The notes: generated by a model not told the origin, from the letters alone. 54,776 bases of DNA from an uncultured Negativicutes bacterium (GCA_900752195.1 CAADUJ010000015.1:1-54776), one strand, 5' to 3'. Positions 17,719-26,652 are shown, counted from the stretch's first letter. Made by a program: numbers and translations.

Positions 17719-18074
17719 CTCACTTTCCGGTACAGGTTTAGCTTCGGGTGCAGGGCTTCCAAATCGGCATCCATCGTACTGCCGGCACTCGCCGTTTCGG
17801 CTACGGCAAACTGGAACTCCGTATCGTTCTGCTTGATGCTCTTCAAGGCGCTGCGTCCGCCGTTTGCCGCATCATCCAGCCAGGAGCCTATCAACGCCGC
17901 CCCTGTCAGGATAAGGGCTGACGGAAAATCCTTGCGGTGGCAGTAGTCCAGCACATACCCGACGATATGCTGGGCATATACTTCGGCCGCCGCTTCGTTT
18001 TCCAGTTTGCCATGCAGCGTCTTCGCCGTCTCGATGAGCTTCGTGACAGCTTCATCTGCTGTAATATATTTCAT
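17673..18074 (-). CDS. Phage head-tail connector protein
   Basis: 133 aa. MKYITADEAVTKLIETAKTLHGKLENEAAAEVYAQHIVGYVLDYCHRKDFP is the helical N-terminus of gp6/YqbG-like head-tail connectors, which form a ring on the portal. The C-terminus (KLNLYRKVRW) is also typical. It is preceded by a terminator belonging to the small Cys-rich gene and starts behind an AGGAGGG site. Confidence 0.65.
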   Translation of the reverse strand: MKYITADEAVTKLIETAKTLHGKLENEAAAEVYAQHIVGYVLDYCHRKDFPSALILTGAALIGSWLDDAANGGRSALKSIKQNDTEFQFAVAETASAGSTMDADLEALHPKLNLYRKVRWPTCPCHTNDAAQP

Positions 18075-18096
18075 GTTACCCTCCTTTCGGGCACGA

Positions 18097-18128
18097 AAAA
18101 AGCACCCACCTTATTGTGAGTGCTTTTT
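18097..18128 (-). terminator. Terminator after the Cys-rich phage protein
   Basis: AGCACCCAC pairs with GTGAGTGCT around a short loop, followed on the minus strand by six T. It overlaps the stop of the 66-aa gene and separates it from the connector gene. Confidence 0.6.
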
Positions 18129-18327
18129 ATTCCGCTTTCAGGTACCATTCACATGGCCCGCCTTCATATACATGGTTAGGCTTCATCGCCATACCACCTG
18201 GGTACATCATACATACCCCCAACAAGGGTTTTCCTTCTGCAAATACACACGTCGGGCAATACGTATAATCCGGCGGCGTGCAGCCACACATAAACGGACC
18301 TGTTACGTTTCCCGGCATACGACGCAC
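18127..18327 (-). CDS. Small cysteine-rich phage protein
   Basis: 66 aa with CGC, CPTC, C (GVCMM) and C (GPCEWY), six cysteines in all, suggesting a metal-binding knuckle. Function is unknown. It lies between the minor-head remnant and the connector gene on the same strand, so it belongs to the phage module. Confidence 0.5.
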   Translation of the reverse strand: MRRMPGNVTGPFMCGCTPPDYTYCPTCVFAEGKPLLGVCMMYPGGMAMKPNHVYEGGPCEWYLKAE

Positions 18328-18342
18328 CTTCCATCTAAAAAA

Positions 18343-18591
18343 TCAAAATACCATCTGCCTATACATTTCTTCCGGAATCGGTTTAAAAGGCTTGTTTGGG
18401 CGTATAGCCCTTTTTAATAAGTTCGTGGCTTTATCAAAATTATCTACATTTAACCAAGTGGGATCATGAAGTATAACTCTGTCTAAAGAGTTCCCGCCAA
18501 ATACCTTTTTATATTCGTCCTCCGCTTCACGAAGCCGCTCCATGGCAGCGGCAATAGTTTGCTCATCTGCTGAATAACTTGCCTTCATCAA
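18343..18591 (-). CDS. Small helical phage-module protein
   Basis: 82 aa, predicted helical (AAAMERLREAEDEYKKVFGG...), with a C-terminal proline-rich stretch RPNKPFKPIPEEMYRQM. It follows the minor-head remnant by 9 bp with the same orientation. No family is recognised. Confidence 0.5.
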   Translation of the reverse strand: MMKASYSADEQTIAAAMERLREAEDEYKKVFGGNSLDRVILHDPTWLNVDNFDKATNLLKRAIRPNKPFKPIPEEMYRQMVF

Positions 18592-18600
18592 AGCCGCCTC

Positions 18601-19217
18601 CTATGCTTTTAAAATTAATCCCACAATCAAATACAAGTACTCTTCATCTTCTTTGATTGTAGCATTTTTTCGTTCGTAATGTCCATCGACCCGCTCAACT
18701 CTTTTCAGCATATCAGTTGGCTCAAAAATCTGCTCCAAACCCATGCTTAATACCTCAGTAGCATCATCATATTCTTTGCCGATATATGGTGAAATAAAAT
18801 CATCTGGTTTTGTTACTTCTTGAAAGCCGTATCCACTAGTTGGAAACAAATCCCGCAACAGAACTGCTTTTTCCCTTGGGTGCGAGCTTTTATAAATTCT
18901 TTTGAAATTCGTAAAGCATTCGGATTAAAAAATTCTACCATATGCCCAATTTCATGATACGGCGTGGTTCTCAGATTTCCAGACATATGAATAGAAACAT
19001 ACTTATCACGAAAATCATCAAAGTTAGATTCATAATACTTGCCACTAGGCTTAACCGACCCGGAACAAAAGAATCCTCTTCGCACTTTTTTAGTATATAT
19101 TTGTCGACCAGAATCCCGCAAATAGTCTGCCCAAGCTTTAGGATATCTTGTATGCCCATGCGCCACTGCCGGAACTCGTTTCCTTTCAGCAGCATCCGGG
19201 TTTCAGCTAAGGTTAGC
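18601..19217 (-). pseudogene. Phage minor head protein (SPP1 gp7-like), doubly broken
   Basis: The C-terminal part shows a zinc-peptidase-like YHEIGHMVEFF motif and the region PDDFISPYIGKEYDDATEVLSMGLEQIF seen at the ends of minor head proteins. The reading shifts frame near 18840 (FCCGICFQLVDTAF against LRDLFPTSGYGFQEV). A short N-terminal piece (LTLAETRMLLKGNEFRQWR) joins out of frame near 19165, implying an internal deletion. The gene is cut sharply at 19217 where the IS begins, and its missing half is not found on the other side of the IS. Confidence 0.7.
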
Positions 19218-20275
19218 TGTAGGTTTACCATACATTTGTTACACATCATAGATAAAAAAGAAGCCCTCTTTGTGTTATGATTTATTCACCACAAAAAAAC
19301 CACAGCAAAGGAGCTTCTTCATGAATATCATAGCACAAGAAATCAAGTATCGTCTATCCATTCTTAAATTTGCGGCAAAGAACGGCGTCAGTGCCGCCGC
19401 AAGGAAGTACAAGGTAAGCAGAATGTTTGTCTATCGCCTGAAACGCCGCTATGACGGCACAGTGGAATCTCTCGCGTTAAAATCCAGACGCCCGCACGCG
19501 CATCCCAATCAGCATACGGCTGAGGAACTGGATCTCATCCGCAATATGCGCCGAAGGAATCCGCACGACGGTCTCGTCGTATTTTGGTGCAAGCTGCGCC
19601 GCAAGGGCTACAAATGCTCCGTTTCGGGGCTTTACCGATGCATGCGGCGCATGAAGCTCGCGAGAGTTCCGCGCCTTAATCCGAAGTATGTTCCGAAGCC
19701 TTACAAAGAGCGAAATTTCCCGGCGAGAAGGTTCAAATCGACGTCAAAGTCGTCCCGAAATCCTGTATCCCCGAAGAAGCCGCGCACGCGGCTTGCGCCT
19801 CTACCAGTATACCGCCATTGACGAATACACACGACTTCGCTATCTCGGAGGATTCGTCGAGCAAAGCACGTACTCTTCGTATTGCTTTTTAAAAGACCTC
19901 ATCAAGCGGTTTCCGTTTCGCATCTGCAAAGTACAGACGGATAACGGATTCGAATTTACGAAACACTTCTCAAAGGCAAAGCCAGGCGACGAAACCATGT
20001 TCGAACAGCTCCTTCGTGAAGAAGGCATCGAGCACCAGAAAATCCGTCCTTATACGCCGCGGCACAACGGAAAGGTCGAACGCTCGCATCGCAAGGACAA
20101 CGAGTATTTCTATTCCTGCCACAAATTCTATTCCCTCGAGGATTTTCAAAAACAACTCGCCGTACATAATCGGAACTATAACAATTTCCCGATGCGTCCG
20201 TTAGGGTGGAAATCACCGCAAGAGGTACTGCGTTCTTTTGCCCTCGATGTGTAACATATCATTGACAAACCTACA
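19218..20275 (+). mobile_element. IS481-like insertion sequence on a deletion scar
   Basis: 1,058 bp with imperfect terminal inverted repeats. The left end (19218-19248) begins TGTAGGTTT and includes TGTTACACATC; the reverse complement of the right end (20246-20275) begins TGTAGGTTTGTC and includes TGTTACACATC, about 24 of 30 positions agreeing. Ends starting TGT, the size and a single DDE transposase fit IS481. There is no target duplication: the left flank is a cut minor head gene and the right flank is the first codon of an unrelated gene. This is expected if the IS sits at an adjacent deletion. Confidence 0.75.
19321..20254 (+). pseudogene. IS481-like transposase with two frameshifts
   Basis: ATG 19321 starts MNIIAQEIKYRLSILKFAAKNGVSAAARKYKVSRMFVYR, a helix-turn-helix N-terminus. 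The frame is lost near 19705: the true continuation PGEKVQIDVKVVPKSC, carrying the first catalytic Asp, lies in another frame. It is lost again near 19780 before LRLYQYTAIDEYTRLRYLGGF. The end carries QTDNGFEF and the last catalytic Glu region (YTPRHNGKVERSHRKDNEYF). All three DDE residues can be found, but in three frames, so the enzyme is not made intact. Confidence 0.75.
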
Positions 20276-20279
20276 CTTT

Positions 20280-20618
20280 ATGGACAATAAAACATTACAA
20301 TTACTTGAGTTTTTCTACGACCACGAAGGCATTCGTCTTATCGAAAACGAAGTAAAGTATCAACTTCAAACGAACGATGACGATGCGATGTTCTTTCTTC
20401 GTGATAACGAATTTATCAAACAATCCAGTAAAAACAGTTCTATCACGCTTACCCGGTATGGCCGCGAAACCGTTGAAACAGCTCGCCGAAACCGTACCTT
20501 ATTTGAATTGCAAAAAACCAATACATTAATCCAAAAGCGACTTAAACTTATCCAGTATGCTATGGCGGTCTTTGCGTTTGCCAATATCGTCATCACGATC
20601 CTTGCCTTGTTTAAATAA
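20280..20618 (+). CDS. Winged-helix-like protein with C-terminal membrane anchor
   Basis: 112 aa from ATG 20280. The N-terminal 60 residues (MDNKTLQLLEFFYDHEGIRLIENEVKYQLQ...DNEFIKQSSKNSSITLTRYGRETVE) look like a winged-helix fold. A short coiled segment and one membrane helix (YAMAVFAFANIVITILALF) follow. The IS right end finishes only 4 bp before the start codon, so the native ribosome binding site and promoter are gone and the gene may be silent. Its 3' end overlaps the convergent gene by 93 bp. The family is not known to me. Confidence 0.5.
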   Translation: MDNKTLQLLEFFYDHEGIRLIENEVKYQLQTNDDDAMFFLRDNEFIKQSSKNSSITLTRYGRETVETARRNRTLFELQKTNTLIQKRLKLIQYAMAVFAFANIVITILALFK

Positions 20619-20996
20619 CTCTGGATGTTCCTTAACGTAAAACTCAATACTAGATTGCATATCATCACAAAGAGTGTCCATTTTATCCCGATTCCTTTGG
20701 TAATTGTATTTCTCTTTGTCAAAATCACAAAACATGCTTTCATACTGGCGATGATTAAAAACCATCATTTCTACAATGAACGCATCTATCTCTTCATAGG
20801 TTGAACCGCTAAAGAAGGTATAAACTTTTTCAGCTATTTCCCGATGATCATTTCTAAAGTAACCACCTTTATACTCTGACGAGCCAAACACATCAAAGTC
20901 CATGGATCTCATATAAGGTAAAAGCAGTTTCCACTTCTTCTCAGCAGTTTCATGAAACCATTTCTTGACTTCTTTTGATTCGGCACTCAATCCCAT
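20526..20996 (-). CDS. Hypothetical soluble protein
   Basis: 156 aa from ATG 20996, chosen because GAGGGG lies 6 bp upstream; a longer reading from 21068 adds an unlikely Gly-rich leader. Charged and helical (EVKKWFHETAEKKWKLLLPYMRSMDFDVFG...FFSGSTYEEIDAFIVEMM). No motif is recognised. The end overlaps the convergent membrane-anchored gene, an unusual arrangement that may reflect rearrangement. Confidence 0.5.
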   Translation of the reverse strand: MGLSAESKEVKKWFHETAEKKWKLLLPYMRSMDFDVFGSSEYKGGYFRNDHREIAEKVYTFFSGSTYEEIDAFIVEMMVFNHRQYESMFCDFDKEKYNYQRNRDKMDTLCDDMQSSIEFYVKEHPELFKQGKDRDDDIGKRKDRHSILDKFKSLLD

Positions 20997-21095
20997 AAAA
21001 TTCCCCTCGCTTCCAATCCCTCCACAAAATCCCACAACACCTATAACTCCTTTTAAATCTTTCCTCATGTTATAATATCAATGAGGTGATCTATT

Positions 21096-21896
21096 ATGCT
21101 TTTTGACGCAAATACTATCGAACAAGTATCCCGACTCATTGCTGAATATACAACAGGGTCAAAAATTACTAATATACTTGAAAATTTACATATCCGTCCT
21201 GCAGATGATTGGGAAAAGGATACAAAATGGCGTCGTTTGCATAACGCTGTGGTAAACAACCAAAACTTGACTCAAGATGGCAAAGCACTTATTAAGCTCA
21301 TTGAGTACATTATGGCTCCCATAAACTTTCATGCTATGCCACCTGCACAATATTCTGAAATAATAACTAGCATAAACAAACTATTAATTCTTACAGGGCT
21401 TTCAGTAAATGAATCCGGTAAGGTTATCCTTATTCCAAAAGCTTCAACACTTTCAGAAGCGCAAACCAGAACACAAGGGCTACTCAAAACTTTGAAACCC
21501 TTTCAAATTCACCCACAAATACTGAGATACTGCCACCCTGAATTTCTTCAAGAAAATTACTTTCACTTGATCTTTGAAGCTTCGAAATGTCTTTTAGAAG
21601 AACTTCGAATCATTAGTAAATTAGACAAAGATGGCAATACGCTGATTAATGAATGTTTCGATGGGAATAGCCCCTTAGTGGTTTGTAACCGCCTAGAAAC
21701 AGCGGACGAAAAAGAAGAACATAAAGGACTGAAAGCTCTATTGAACCATATCGTATACTGGTACAGAAATCCTAAAGCCCACAATCCAAAATTCTTTTCT
21801 GTGGATTCAAAATTAGATGCTGCTACTGCTGTCATCATCATCTCCAAAGCAAGATATTTGCTGGACCGCTGTACTAGAAACCCATTGCGAAAATAA
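21096..21896 (+). CDS. TIGR02391/Ymh family protein with HEPN motif
   Basis: 266 aa. The C-terminal 130 residues match the Ymh (TIGR02391) pattern: IHPQILRYCHPEFLQENYFHLIFEASKCLLEEL...GNTLINECF...GLKALLNHIVYWYRNPKAHNPK. The Rx4H motif RNPKAH (R224, H229) is the catalytic signature of HEPN RNases, and Ymh proteins belong to that superfamily. The N-terminal part is family-specific. Such proteins are frequent on mobile elements and may be toxins or abortive-infection effectors; the substrate is unknown. The gene stands alone between convergent neighbours. Confidence 0.75.
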   Translation: MLFDANTIEQVSRLIAEYTTGSKITNILENLHIRPADDWEKDTKWRRLHNAVVNNQNLTQDGKALIKLIEYIMAPINFHAMPPAQYSEIITSINKLLILTGLSVNESGKVILIPKASTLSEAQTRTQGLLKTLKPFQIHPQILRYCHPEFLQENYFHLIFEASKCLLEELRIISKLDKDGNTLINECFDGNSPLVVCNRLETADEKEEHKGLKALLNHIVYWYRNPKAHNPKFFSVDSKLDAATAVIIISKARYLLDRCTRNPLRK

Positions 21897-21908
21897 TCGA
21901 GAATCAAT

Positions 21909-22157
21909 CTATTTTAGATATATTCGGCTAATTTCCCCTGTTCGTTGTTCAAATAACCATTCAAGTAAGCCCTGATACCGATCCGCCGTTTCCTCATTGA
22001 AAAACAACATAGCGTCTTCTTCACATTTCGACAATGTGCCCTGCATATCACAAATGTAATACACACTTCTAGCTATTCGATGAGCCAACACATATATAGG
22101 CCCATTGTTACCCGTTTCTTCCCTGTCCGTTTGGACGGGGATTTTTTCTTTATCCAT
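21909..22157 (-). CDS. Small hypothetical phage-type protein
   Basis: 82 aa from ATG 22157, preceded by GAGGTGAGGGG. The body (IYVLAHRIARSVYYICDMQGTLSKCEEDAMLFFNEETADRYQGLLEWLFEQ) resembles small proteins of phage early regions but no function is known. A longer reading upstream lacks a ribosome binding site. Confidence 0.5.
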   Translation of the reverse strand: MDKEKIPVQTDREETGNNGPIYVLAHRIARSVYYICDMQGTLSKCEEDAMLFFNEETADRYQGLLEWLFEQRTGEISRIYLK

Positions 22158-22232
22158 CCCCTCACCTCGCTTCCTATGCTTCCAATCCTGTTCCTCCCCT
22201 CGTGGTATAATGTTTCCAAAAGGAGTGATTTT

Positions 22233-22790
22233 ATGGAGCTTGTACAAAATAAACTTTTCTACCATATTCAGGTTCTTTATCCGTATGTCCATCCATGGAA
22301 AATCAACGACGTTTATCACATTGGCAGTGATAAAAACTATTTCATGTCATACTTTGATACATTTCCTATTGACCAACTTGCAGACAATCTAAAATTAGCT
22401 GAATATGCTAAATTTTCTCGTGAAGTCATTTTTGAAGAAATACGTCAACGGTATTTTCCCCACTTACCATCTCGTCACCACTGTATCTGGCTGATCCCTG
22501 CAAATAACATACAAGCAATTGCCTTCTGGAAAGAGCAGTTAACTGCTAACAATCCATCATTGAATGTGCAAATTCTCCAACTGGAATGCACTGGAATCCT
22601 TCACTATGCCAATCAAAAATATGTTGAAATATCCTTCGGAAACATGAATGTCTATCGAGACAAGGCCTATTCCTACTGGTTAGGAACAGACGCTCACCCT
22701 GACGATATAGACACCGAAGGCATTTTTGAAGGAACCTGTAAAGTAAAAGTCAGCTTGGCTAGTCATCCACAGCGGTTTCCAGATACGTAG
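22233..22790 (+). CDS. DUF2441-like hypothetical protein
   Basis: 185 aa from ATG 22233 behind AAAAGGAGTG. The order of motifs, an N-terminal HIGSDKNYFMS, a central EIRQRYFPHLPSRHHCIWLIP, then AFWKEQL and TGILHYANQKY, resembles DUF2441-type proteins that may have a mono-ADP-ribosyltransferase-like fold. The match is by eye and tentative. The last 32 bp overlap the convergent remnant. Possibly cargo or a toxin of the island. Confidence 0.45.
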   Translation: MELVQNKLFYHIQVLYPYVHPWKINDVYHIGSDKNYFMSYFDTFPIDQLADNLKLAEYAKFSREVIFEEIRQRYFPHLPSRHHCIWLIPANNIQAIAFWKEQLTANNPSLNVQILQLECTGILHYANQKYVEISFGNMNVYRDKAYSYWLGTDAHPDDIDTEGIFEGTCKVKVSLASHPQRFPDT

Positions 22791-23260
22791 GAGCTGATGA
22801 AGTACCAACATTCTCAATGACGACTCGTAATTTCCCTTGCATCTTACTAGCCTCAGTATGAATTTCAGGTTTTGATGAGTCGTCGATATTATCAATCTCG
22901 ATGCGCATTTTTCCAGGCACATGACCAATCAAAGTTCCTTCCGAACCGTCGCTTATCGGTGTCCATTGGGAAACGTGTTTCTAAAATCTGAATCATGCCA
23001 AACAGATACGCAATGCATATGTGGCGAAATGTTGCTATTCTTCTTTTCTGGAAATCCGATTAAAGAATCTGTACCATTTTTTAATGAAGTAAGAAGATGT
23101 TCACGACATAGGTCTTGATAGCTTTTATTCTCTACTACATGGCTATGAACCGGCATCTCATCAACAGACAATGTATGCTTTTTTCATCTGGCAGACTCGC
23201 TACTTCTCGTAGTAAGGCGCCATTTCTTTTGTAGTCCCTTTTATAACAATTTCCATACTC
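22759..23260 (-). pseudogene. Decayed run of small phage proteins
   Basis: Several minus-strand pieces read as protein but not in one frame. (a) ATG near 23258 after GCGAGGTGAGAGT gives MEIVIKGTTKEMAP, a common phage small-protein start, which shifts frame into LLREVASLPDEKS. (b) 23171-22953 gives DEMPVHSHVVENKSYQDLCREHL. (c) 22970-22759 gives ISDGSEGTLIGHVPGKMRI and continues to LETAVDD-stop. Piece (c) could still be translated from ATG 22908 (49 aa). No function can be given. Confidence 0.4.
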
Positions 23261-23287
23261 TCACCTCGCTTCTCGCCTTCGTAGTAC

Positions 23288-23503
23288 CTAAATGCTTGTA
23301 TTTCCGTCATTCATTTTTAAAAAATTAAGATCGAGATTTAATATAATTCCCAACTTAGACAAGAGCTTCAAACTGGGAGTATATCGACCTCGTTCTACAT
23401 CGGCATAATATGCACGTGAAACCCCAGATTCATCAGCTACTTGCTGTTGAGTCTTGCCTTGGCGTTCTCGAGCATGTTTTATAATTTCACCGATTCTATC
23501 CAT
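23288..23503 (-). CDS. XRE-family regulator (Cro-like)
   Basis: 71 aa, essentially one helix-turn-helix domain: IIKHARERQGKTQQQVADESGVSRAYYADVERGRYTPSLKLLSKLG. It is divergent from the S24 repressor gene, the arrangement of cI and cro in lambdoid-type phages. It probably competes for the operators between 23520 and 23630. The ribosome binding site AGGAGGCG is strong. Confidence 0.8.
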   Translation of the reverse strand: MDRIGEIIKHARERQGKTQQQVADESGVSRAYYADVERGRYTPSLKLLSKLGIILNLDLNFLKMNDGNTSI

Positions 23504-23528
23504 CGAATTCGCCTCCTATAACTTGTAA

Positions 23529-23619
23529 TTCCGTCTTTAAAATAAATTGCAGCGTATTTTTGTCATTATGTCAATAGTATTTCCGTCAAATTTGTAATAT
23601 AATTATTACATAGACGGAA
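23529..23619. promoter_or_regulatory. Divergent control region with repeated TTCCGTC half-sites
   Basis: TTCCGTC occurs at 23529-23535 and 23581-23587, with the inverse GACGGAA at 23613-23619. These are likely operator half-sites for the two divergent XRE proteins. TATAAT at about 23599 could serve the repressor gene. A fourth TTCCGTC at 23302 lies inside the small XRE gene and may be chance. Confidence 0.55.
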
Positions 23620-23643
23620 CTGCCGCACAAAGAGGTGAGAAAT

Positions 23644-24273
23644 ATGACTACATTAGGCACTCGTATCAAAGAAGCCCGAAAAAATGCAGGGTTTACACAA
23701 TGCGAGTTATCGAAAAAAATAAATCTTTCTCGTTCGTATATCGGCGATATAGAAAAAGACCGATATAATCCGAGTGTTTCGACATTAACATTGATTGCCA
23801 ATGCTACAGGCTGTTCTTTAGCCAGCCTGTTGTCTGCCACCGAATCATCAATGATGAAAAATTCTCCTTCCGACAAAGGCGCCCGCATCCCTGTCCTCGG
23901 TCGCGTTGTCGCTGGCATCCCCATGGATACTATCGAAGAGATCATTGACTACGAAGAAATACCAAAAGAAATGGCAGCTACAGGAGAATTCTTTGCCTTG
24001 AAGGTAAAAGGGCACTCCATGGAGCCGCGCATTCTGGACGGCGACGTTGTCATTGTCAAGAAACAAGAAGATGTAGAGTCTGGGGACGTCGCCATTGTCC
24101 TCGTCAACGGGAACGAAGCCACCGTAAAACGAGTTAAAAAGCAAGCCAATGGCATTACGCTCATAGCGACTAATATATCCGTATACGAGCCACATTATTA
24201 CTCTAACGAGGAAATAGAGGGCCTTCCCGTGCGGATACTTGGTAAAGTCGTCGAGTTGAGAGGAAAATTTTAA
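23644..24273 (+). CDS. cI-like repressor (XRE + S24 peptidase)
   Basis: 209 aa from ATG 23644, with AGAGGTG at good spacing; a GTG at 23635 lies within that site. The N-terminal helix-turn-helix (RIKEARKNAGFTQCELSKKINLSRSYIGDIEKDRYNPS) is joined to a LexA-like peptidase with cleavage-region VAGIP, nucleophile GHSMEPRI and lysine region ATVKRVKK. It would keep the prophage silent and self-cleave on RecA activation after DNA damage. It reads into the downstream tandem hypothetical genes, which may be lysogenic conversion genes. Confidence 0.88.
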   Translation: MTTLGTRIKEARKNAGFTQCELSKKINLSRSYIGDIEKDRYNPSVSTLTLIANATGCSLASLLSATESSMMKNSPSDKGARIPVLGRVVAGIPMDTIEEIIDYEEIPKEMAATGEFFALKVKGHSMEPRILDGDVVIVKKQEDVESGDVAIVLVNGNEATVKRVKKQANGITLIATNISVYEPHYYSNEEIEGLPVRILGKVVELRGKF

Positions 24274-24275
24274 TT

Positions 24276-24727
24276 ATGGATAATTCAAAAGAAGTAGATT
24301 ATCTTGAAATATGCTGCGAATTAGCGGAACGAGCTCTACATGATATTAATCCAACAGTGATGGGTTACAAAAATTTTGTTTCTGGTCGTTACAAATTGAC
24401 GCAAATCTTTATAATATTAGCCTCTTATTTTTTAATTCGAACAAACGGTCTTACTGATAATTTATATATCTACATAATAGTGCAATAAAATATCAATTTT
24501 CTCCAATTCCGGAAGATGTTATGTTTAGTGCCCAACGAGTAATTGCGAATTTCGAGTGGGATAAAAATACCTTATCATTTCTTTCAATTGAAAGAGATCC
24601 TATATTAGAAACCTGTTTTTCTTTACCGGGATATTGTTGGAATGATTATCCTGGCTGCAATACCATAATATCTGAGGATATAGCATTTGCTATATCTTCT
24701 TTATACGAGTATATTTTAACAGTTTAA
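24276..24727 (+). pseudogene. HEPN-like small protein, copy 1, frameshifted
   Basis: ATG 24276 begins 2 bp after the repressor stop. It reads DYLEICCELAERALHDINPTV...GRYKLTQIFIILASYFLI, then hits a stop at 24488. The continuation (YLHNSAIKYQFSPIPEDVMFSAQRVIANFEW...) is in another frame from about 24465. Joined, the product would be about 150 aa. It is paralogous to the next gene. The Rx4H site of copy 2 is not preserved here. Confidence 0.55.
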
Positions 24728-24763
24728 ATAAGATATACAGAAAAATAATTTTAGGAGCATAAA

Positions 24764-25257
24764 GTGATAACTGATGAAATCGAAAAAAATTACTTCCATA
24801 TATGTTCTCAGCTTGCTTGTGAAGTACTAAATAAAATTCTCAGTAAGAAAAAAAATGCTATGAAACAGCAGGATTACAACAAAATTCGAATAAAACTCAC
24901 TCAATATTTATTTTATTATCTATCCACTTCTTGCTGGATAAAAAATGCGATTTTTCCGAAAATCAAGAATTAGTTGCTTTAAGGAAAAACATTATTCATT
25001 TTGATTATTCTCCATTTCCAATAGAAATAATATCTGCAGCACAATGGATAATTACAAGTTTAAAATATCATACAGGCTACGTATCATTAGGAGATATGTG
25101 CTCTATTTCTGACGCAAAATTATTAGATATGTGTTTATCATTTTCAGATGATTATATACCAAGTAATAAATCAAATAAAAGAGGCCTTATTGGGTCAGGT
25201 TATTATATTACAGAAGCAGTTGAAGAATTATATGACTGGATAGTGAAAGTATTATAG
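24764..25257 (+). pseudogene. HEPN-like small protein, copy 2, frameshifted
   Basis: GTG 24764 with GGAG upstream. It reads NYFHICSQLACEVLNKIL...IRIKLTQ and then leaves frame near 24905. The true continuation IFILLSIHFLLDKKCDFSEN...ALRKNIIHFDYSPFPIE is in the next frame and runs to 25257. One missing A after KLTQ would restore it, giving about 165 aa. RKNIIH fits the HEPN Rx4H motif. KLTQIFI and FSPxPxE are shared with copy 1, showing tandem duplication and divergence. Confidence 0.55.
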
Positions 25258-25391
25258 AGCAAATGCCTGCTGCAAGCTACGCCCAGAAACCGAGATATTA
25301 TGACGTACAGCGAAGCACATAAATTATTGTGTCGCTGTATTGATAGGTAATTCCTTATAGGTGATGCAATCGAAAATATCAAGAAAGGAGT

Positions 25392-25420
25392 TTGACAAGA
25401 GAGTGTTTACATGGTATAGT
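25392..25420 (+). promoter_or_regulatory. Consensus promoter of small RNA 1
   Basis: TTGACA at 25392-25397 and TATAGT at 25415-25420 with exactly 17 bp between. Transcription should start near 25427. Confidence 0.75.
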
Positions 25421-25426
25421 ATGAGC

Positions 25427-25502
25427 ATGGAATCTGGGGAGACTCTGTGTGGAGTTGCAACCTGTAGAGGTCATGCACATACTGTGTATGGCCTCTTTTT
25501 TT
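25427..25502 (+). ncRNA. Putative short RNA upstream of Abi_2 gene 1
   Basis: The predicted transcript is about 76 nt, from the promoter to a strong intrinsic terminator: a 14-bp stem (25466-25479 with 25483-25496, loop TAC) followed by seven T. The 5' part has a weaker helix around ACTC...GAGT. The Abi_2 reading frame begins 7 bp beyond the T-run with no ribosome binding site. The same layout recurs at 26893-27003. Recent work links AbiF-type HEPN proteins with adjacent small RNAs, so this is a candidate RNA partner. Confidence 0.6.
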
Positions 25503-25508
25503 GTTACT

Positions 25509-26587
25509 ATGAAACCATTTAAAACATATGAAGAACAAATAGAAATTATGAGAAGTCGAAATTTACTACCACCACTATCAAAACCAAAAGAGTCTCAAGT
25601 TCCGGAGTTTATGGTAATAAACCGTCCTGGTAAAGTTATGATCCCTGTAGATTTAAACCAGATAAGAGAAGAAGCGCTGAGTGGTTGTGATGAATATGTG
25701 AAAGAAATATTGCAAACATATGGTTATTATAATGTCATTAACCAATATAATAAGCCATTTTTAAATAAAGATGGTACCTATAAACCCCACATTGATTTTT
25801 TCAAATTATTTAGCCTACAGCAAATAGATACCATCATCAAAAACGTTATTTTTTACCCCATCTTACAATCCGAACAACGATTAAAAACATGTATTGCCTA
25901 TGAATTTGCAAGAGCTTATGGCCCCTTCGAAGGGCAAGATATGTCTCAGTATCTTGAACCTTATTTCAATGAAGATAACTTTAATCACTCATTATGTAAT
26001 CGCTATAAGCAGCCAAAATTCAAACAACTTATTAAACGCTTAATGAAGATATATGACGATTCCGAATATAAACCTTTCAAGCATTACAAAGATAACCACG
26101 GTCATATTCCAATTTGGGTATTTATAAATAAATTTACCTATGGGTAATTGCAGCATTTTTATGATGTACTCAAAATTCAAGCCAATATATCTAGCCAGTT
26201 TAAGCTAACCTCTAGCCAATTACGTACCGCAATATTATTTTTAAGCCAAGTAAGAAATGATTGTGCGCATTTTTCTGGATTTTATAATCAACAATATCCC
26301 AAGATAAAAAAGATATACCACTTTTACTTGCTTTTCAGACAAAATTCAATTTCACCAACCAAAGTCAAATTTCAAATCTTTTTCTGATACTAATTATTTT
26401 CAAATATCTGTTGCCAAAAAGAAATTACTCACGTCTCTTGAAAGCCGTAGATCGTGAAATTTTTCAAATATTATTTGACCAATACATCCCACAAATTAGC
26501 GAATACATGAAAAAGAAATTGTCCATTAAAAGCAAAGAAGATTATAAAGAGAAACTGGAATTTTTAAAAAAATATGAGCTACAATAA
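25509..26587 (+). pseudogene. Abi_2 (AbiD/AbiF-like) gene 1, disrupted
   Basis: ATG 25509 (MKPFKTYEEQIEIMRSRNLL) opens a typical Abi_2 protein of about 359 codons. It is broken twice. A TAA at 26145-26147 interrupts HGHIPIWVFINKFTYG/LQHFYDVLKI, where a CAA is expected. A shift in the A6 run at 26306-26311 moves the C-terminus (DIPLLLAFQTKFNF...DYKEKLEFLKKYELQ) to another frame ending at 26587. The HEPN motif VRNDCAH is intact before the shift. Intact relatives act in abortive infection. The start has no ribosome binding site and abuts the upstream terminator. Confidence 0.75.
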
Positions 26588-26652
26588 ACAGCAAACCATT
26601 TGGGCAGCACCGCCAAAATGGTTACTATTCCAATTCCCCGCCCAAAGGATAA

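Noticed and set aside
23302..23308. Fourth TTCCGTC as an operator
   Set aside because: It lies inside the 3' end of the small XRE gene away from the promoters, so chance is likelier.
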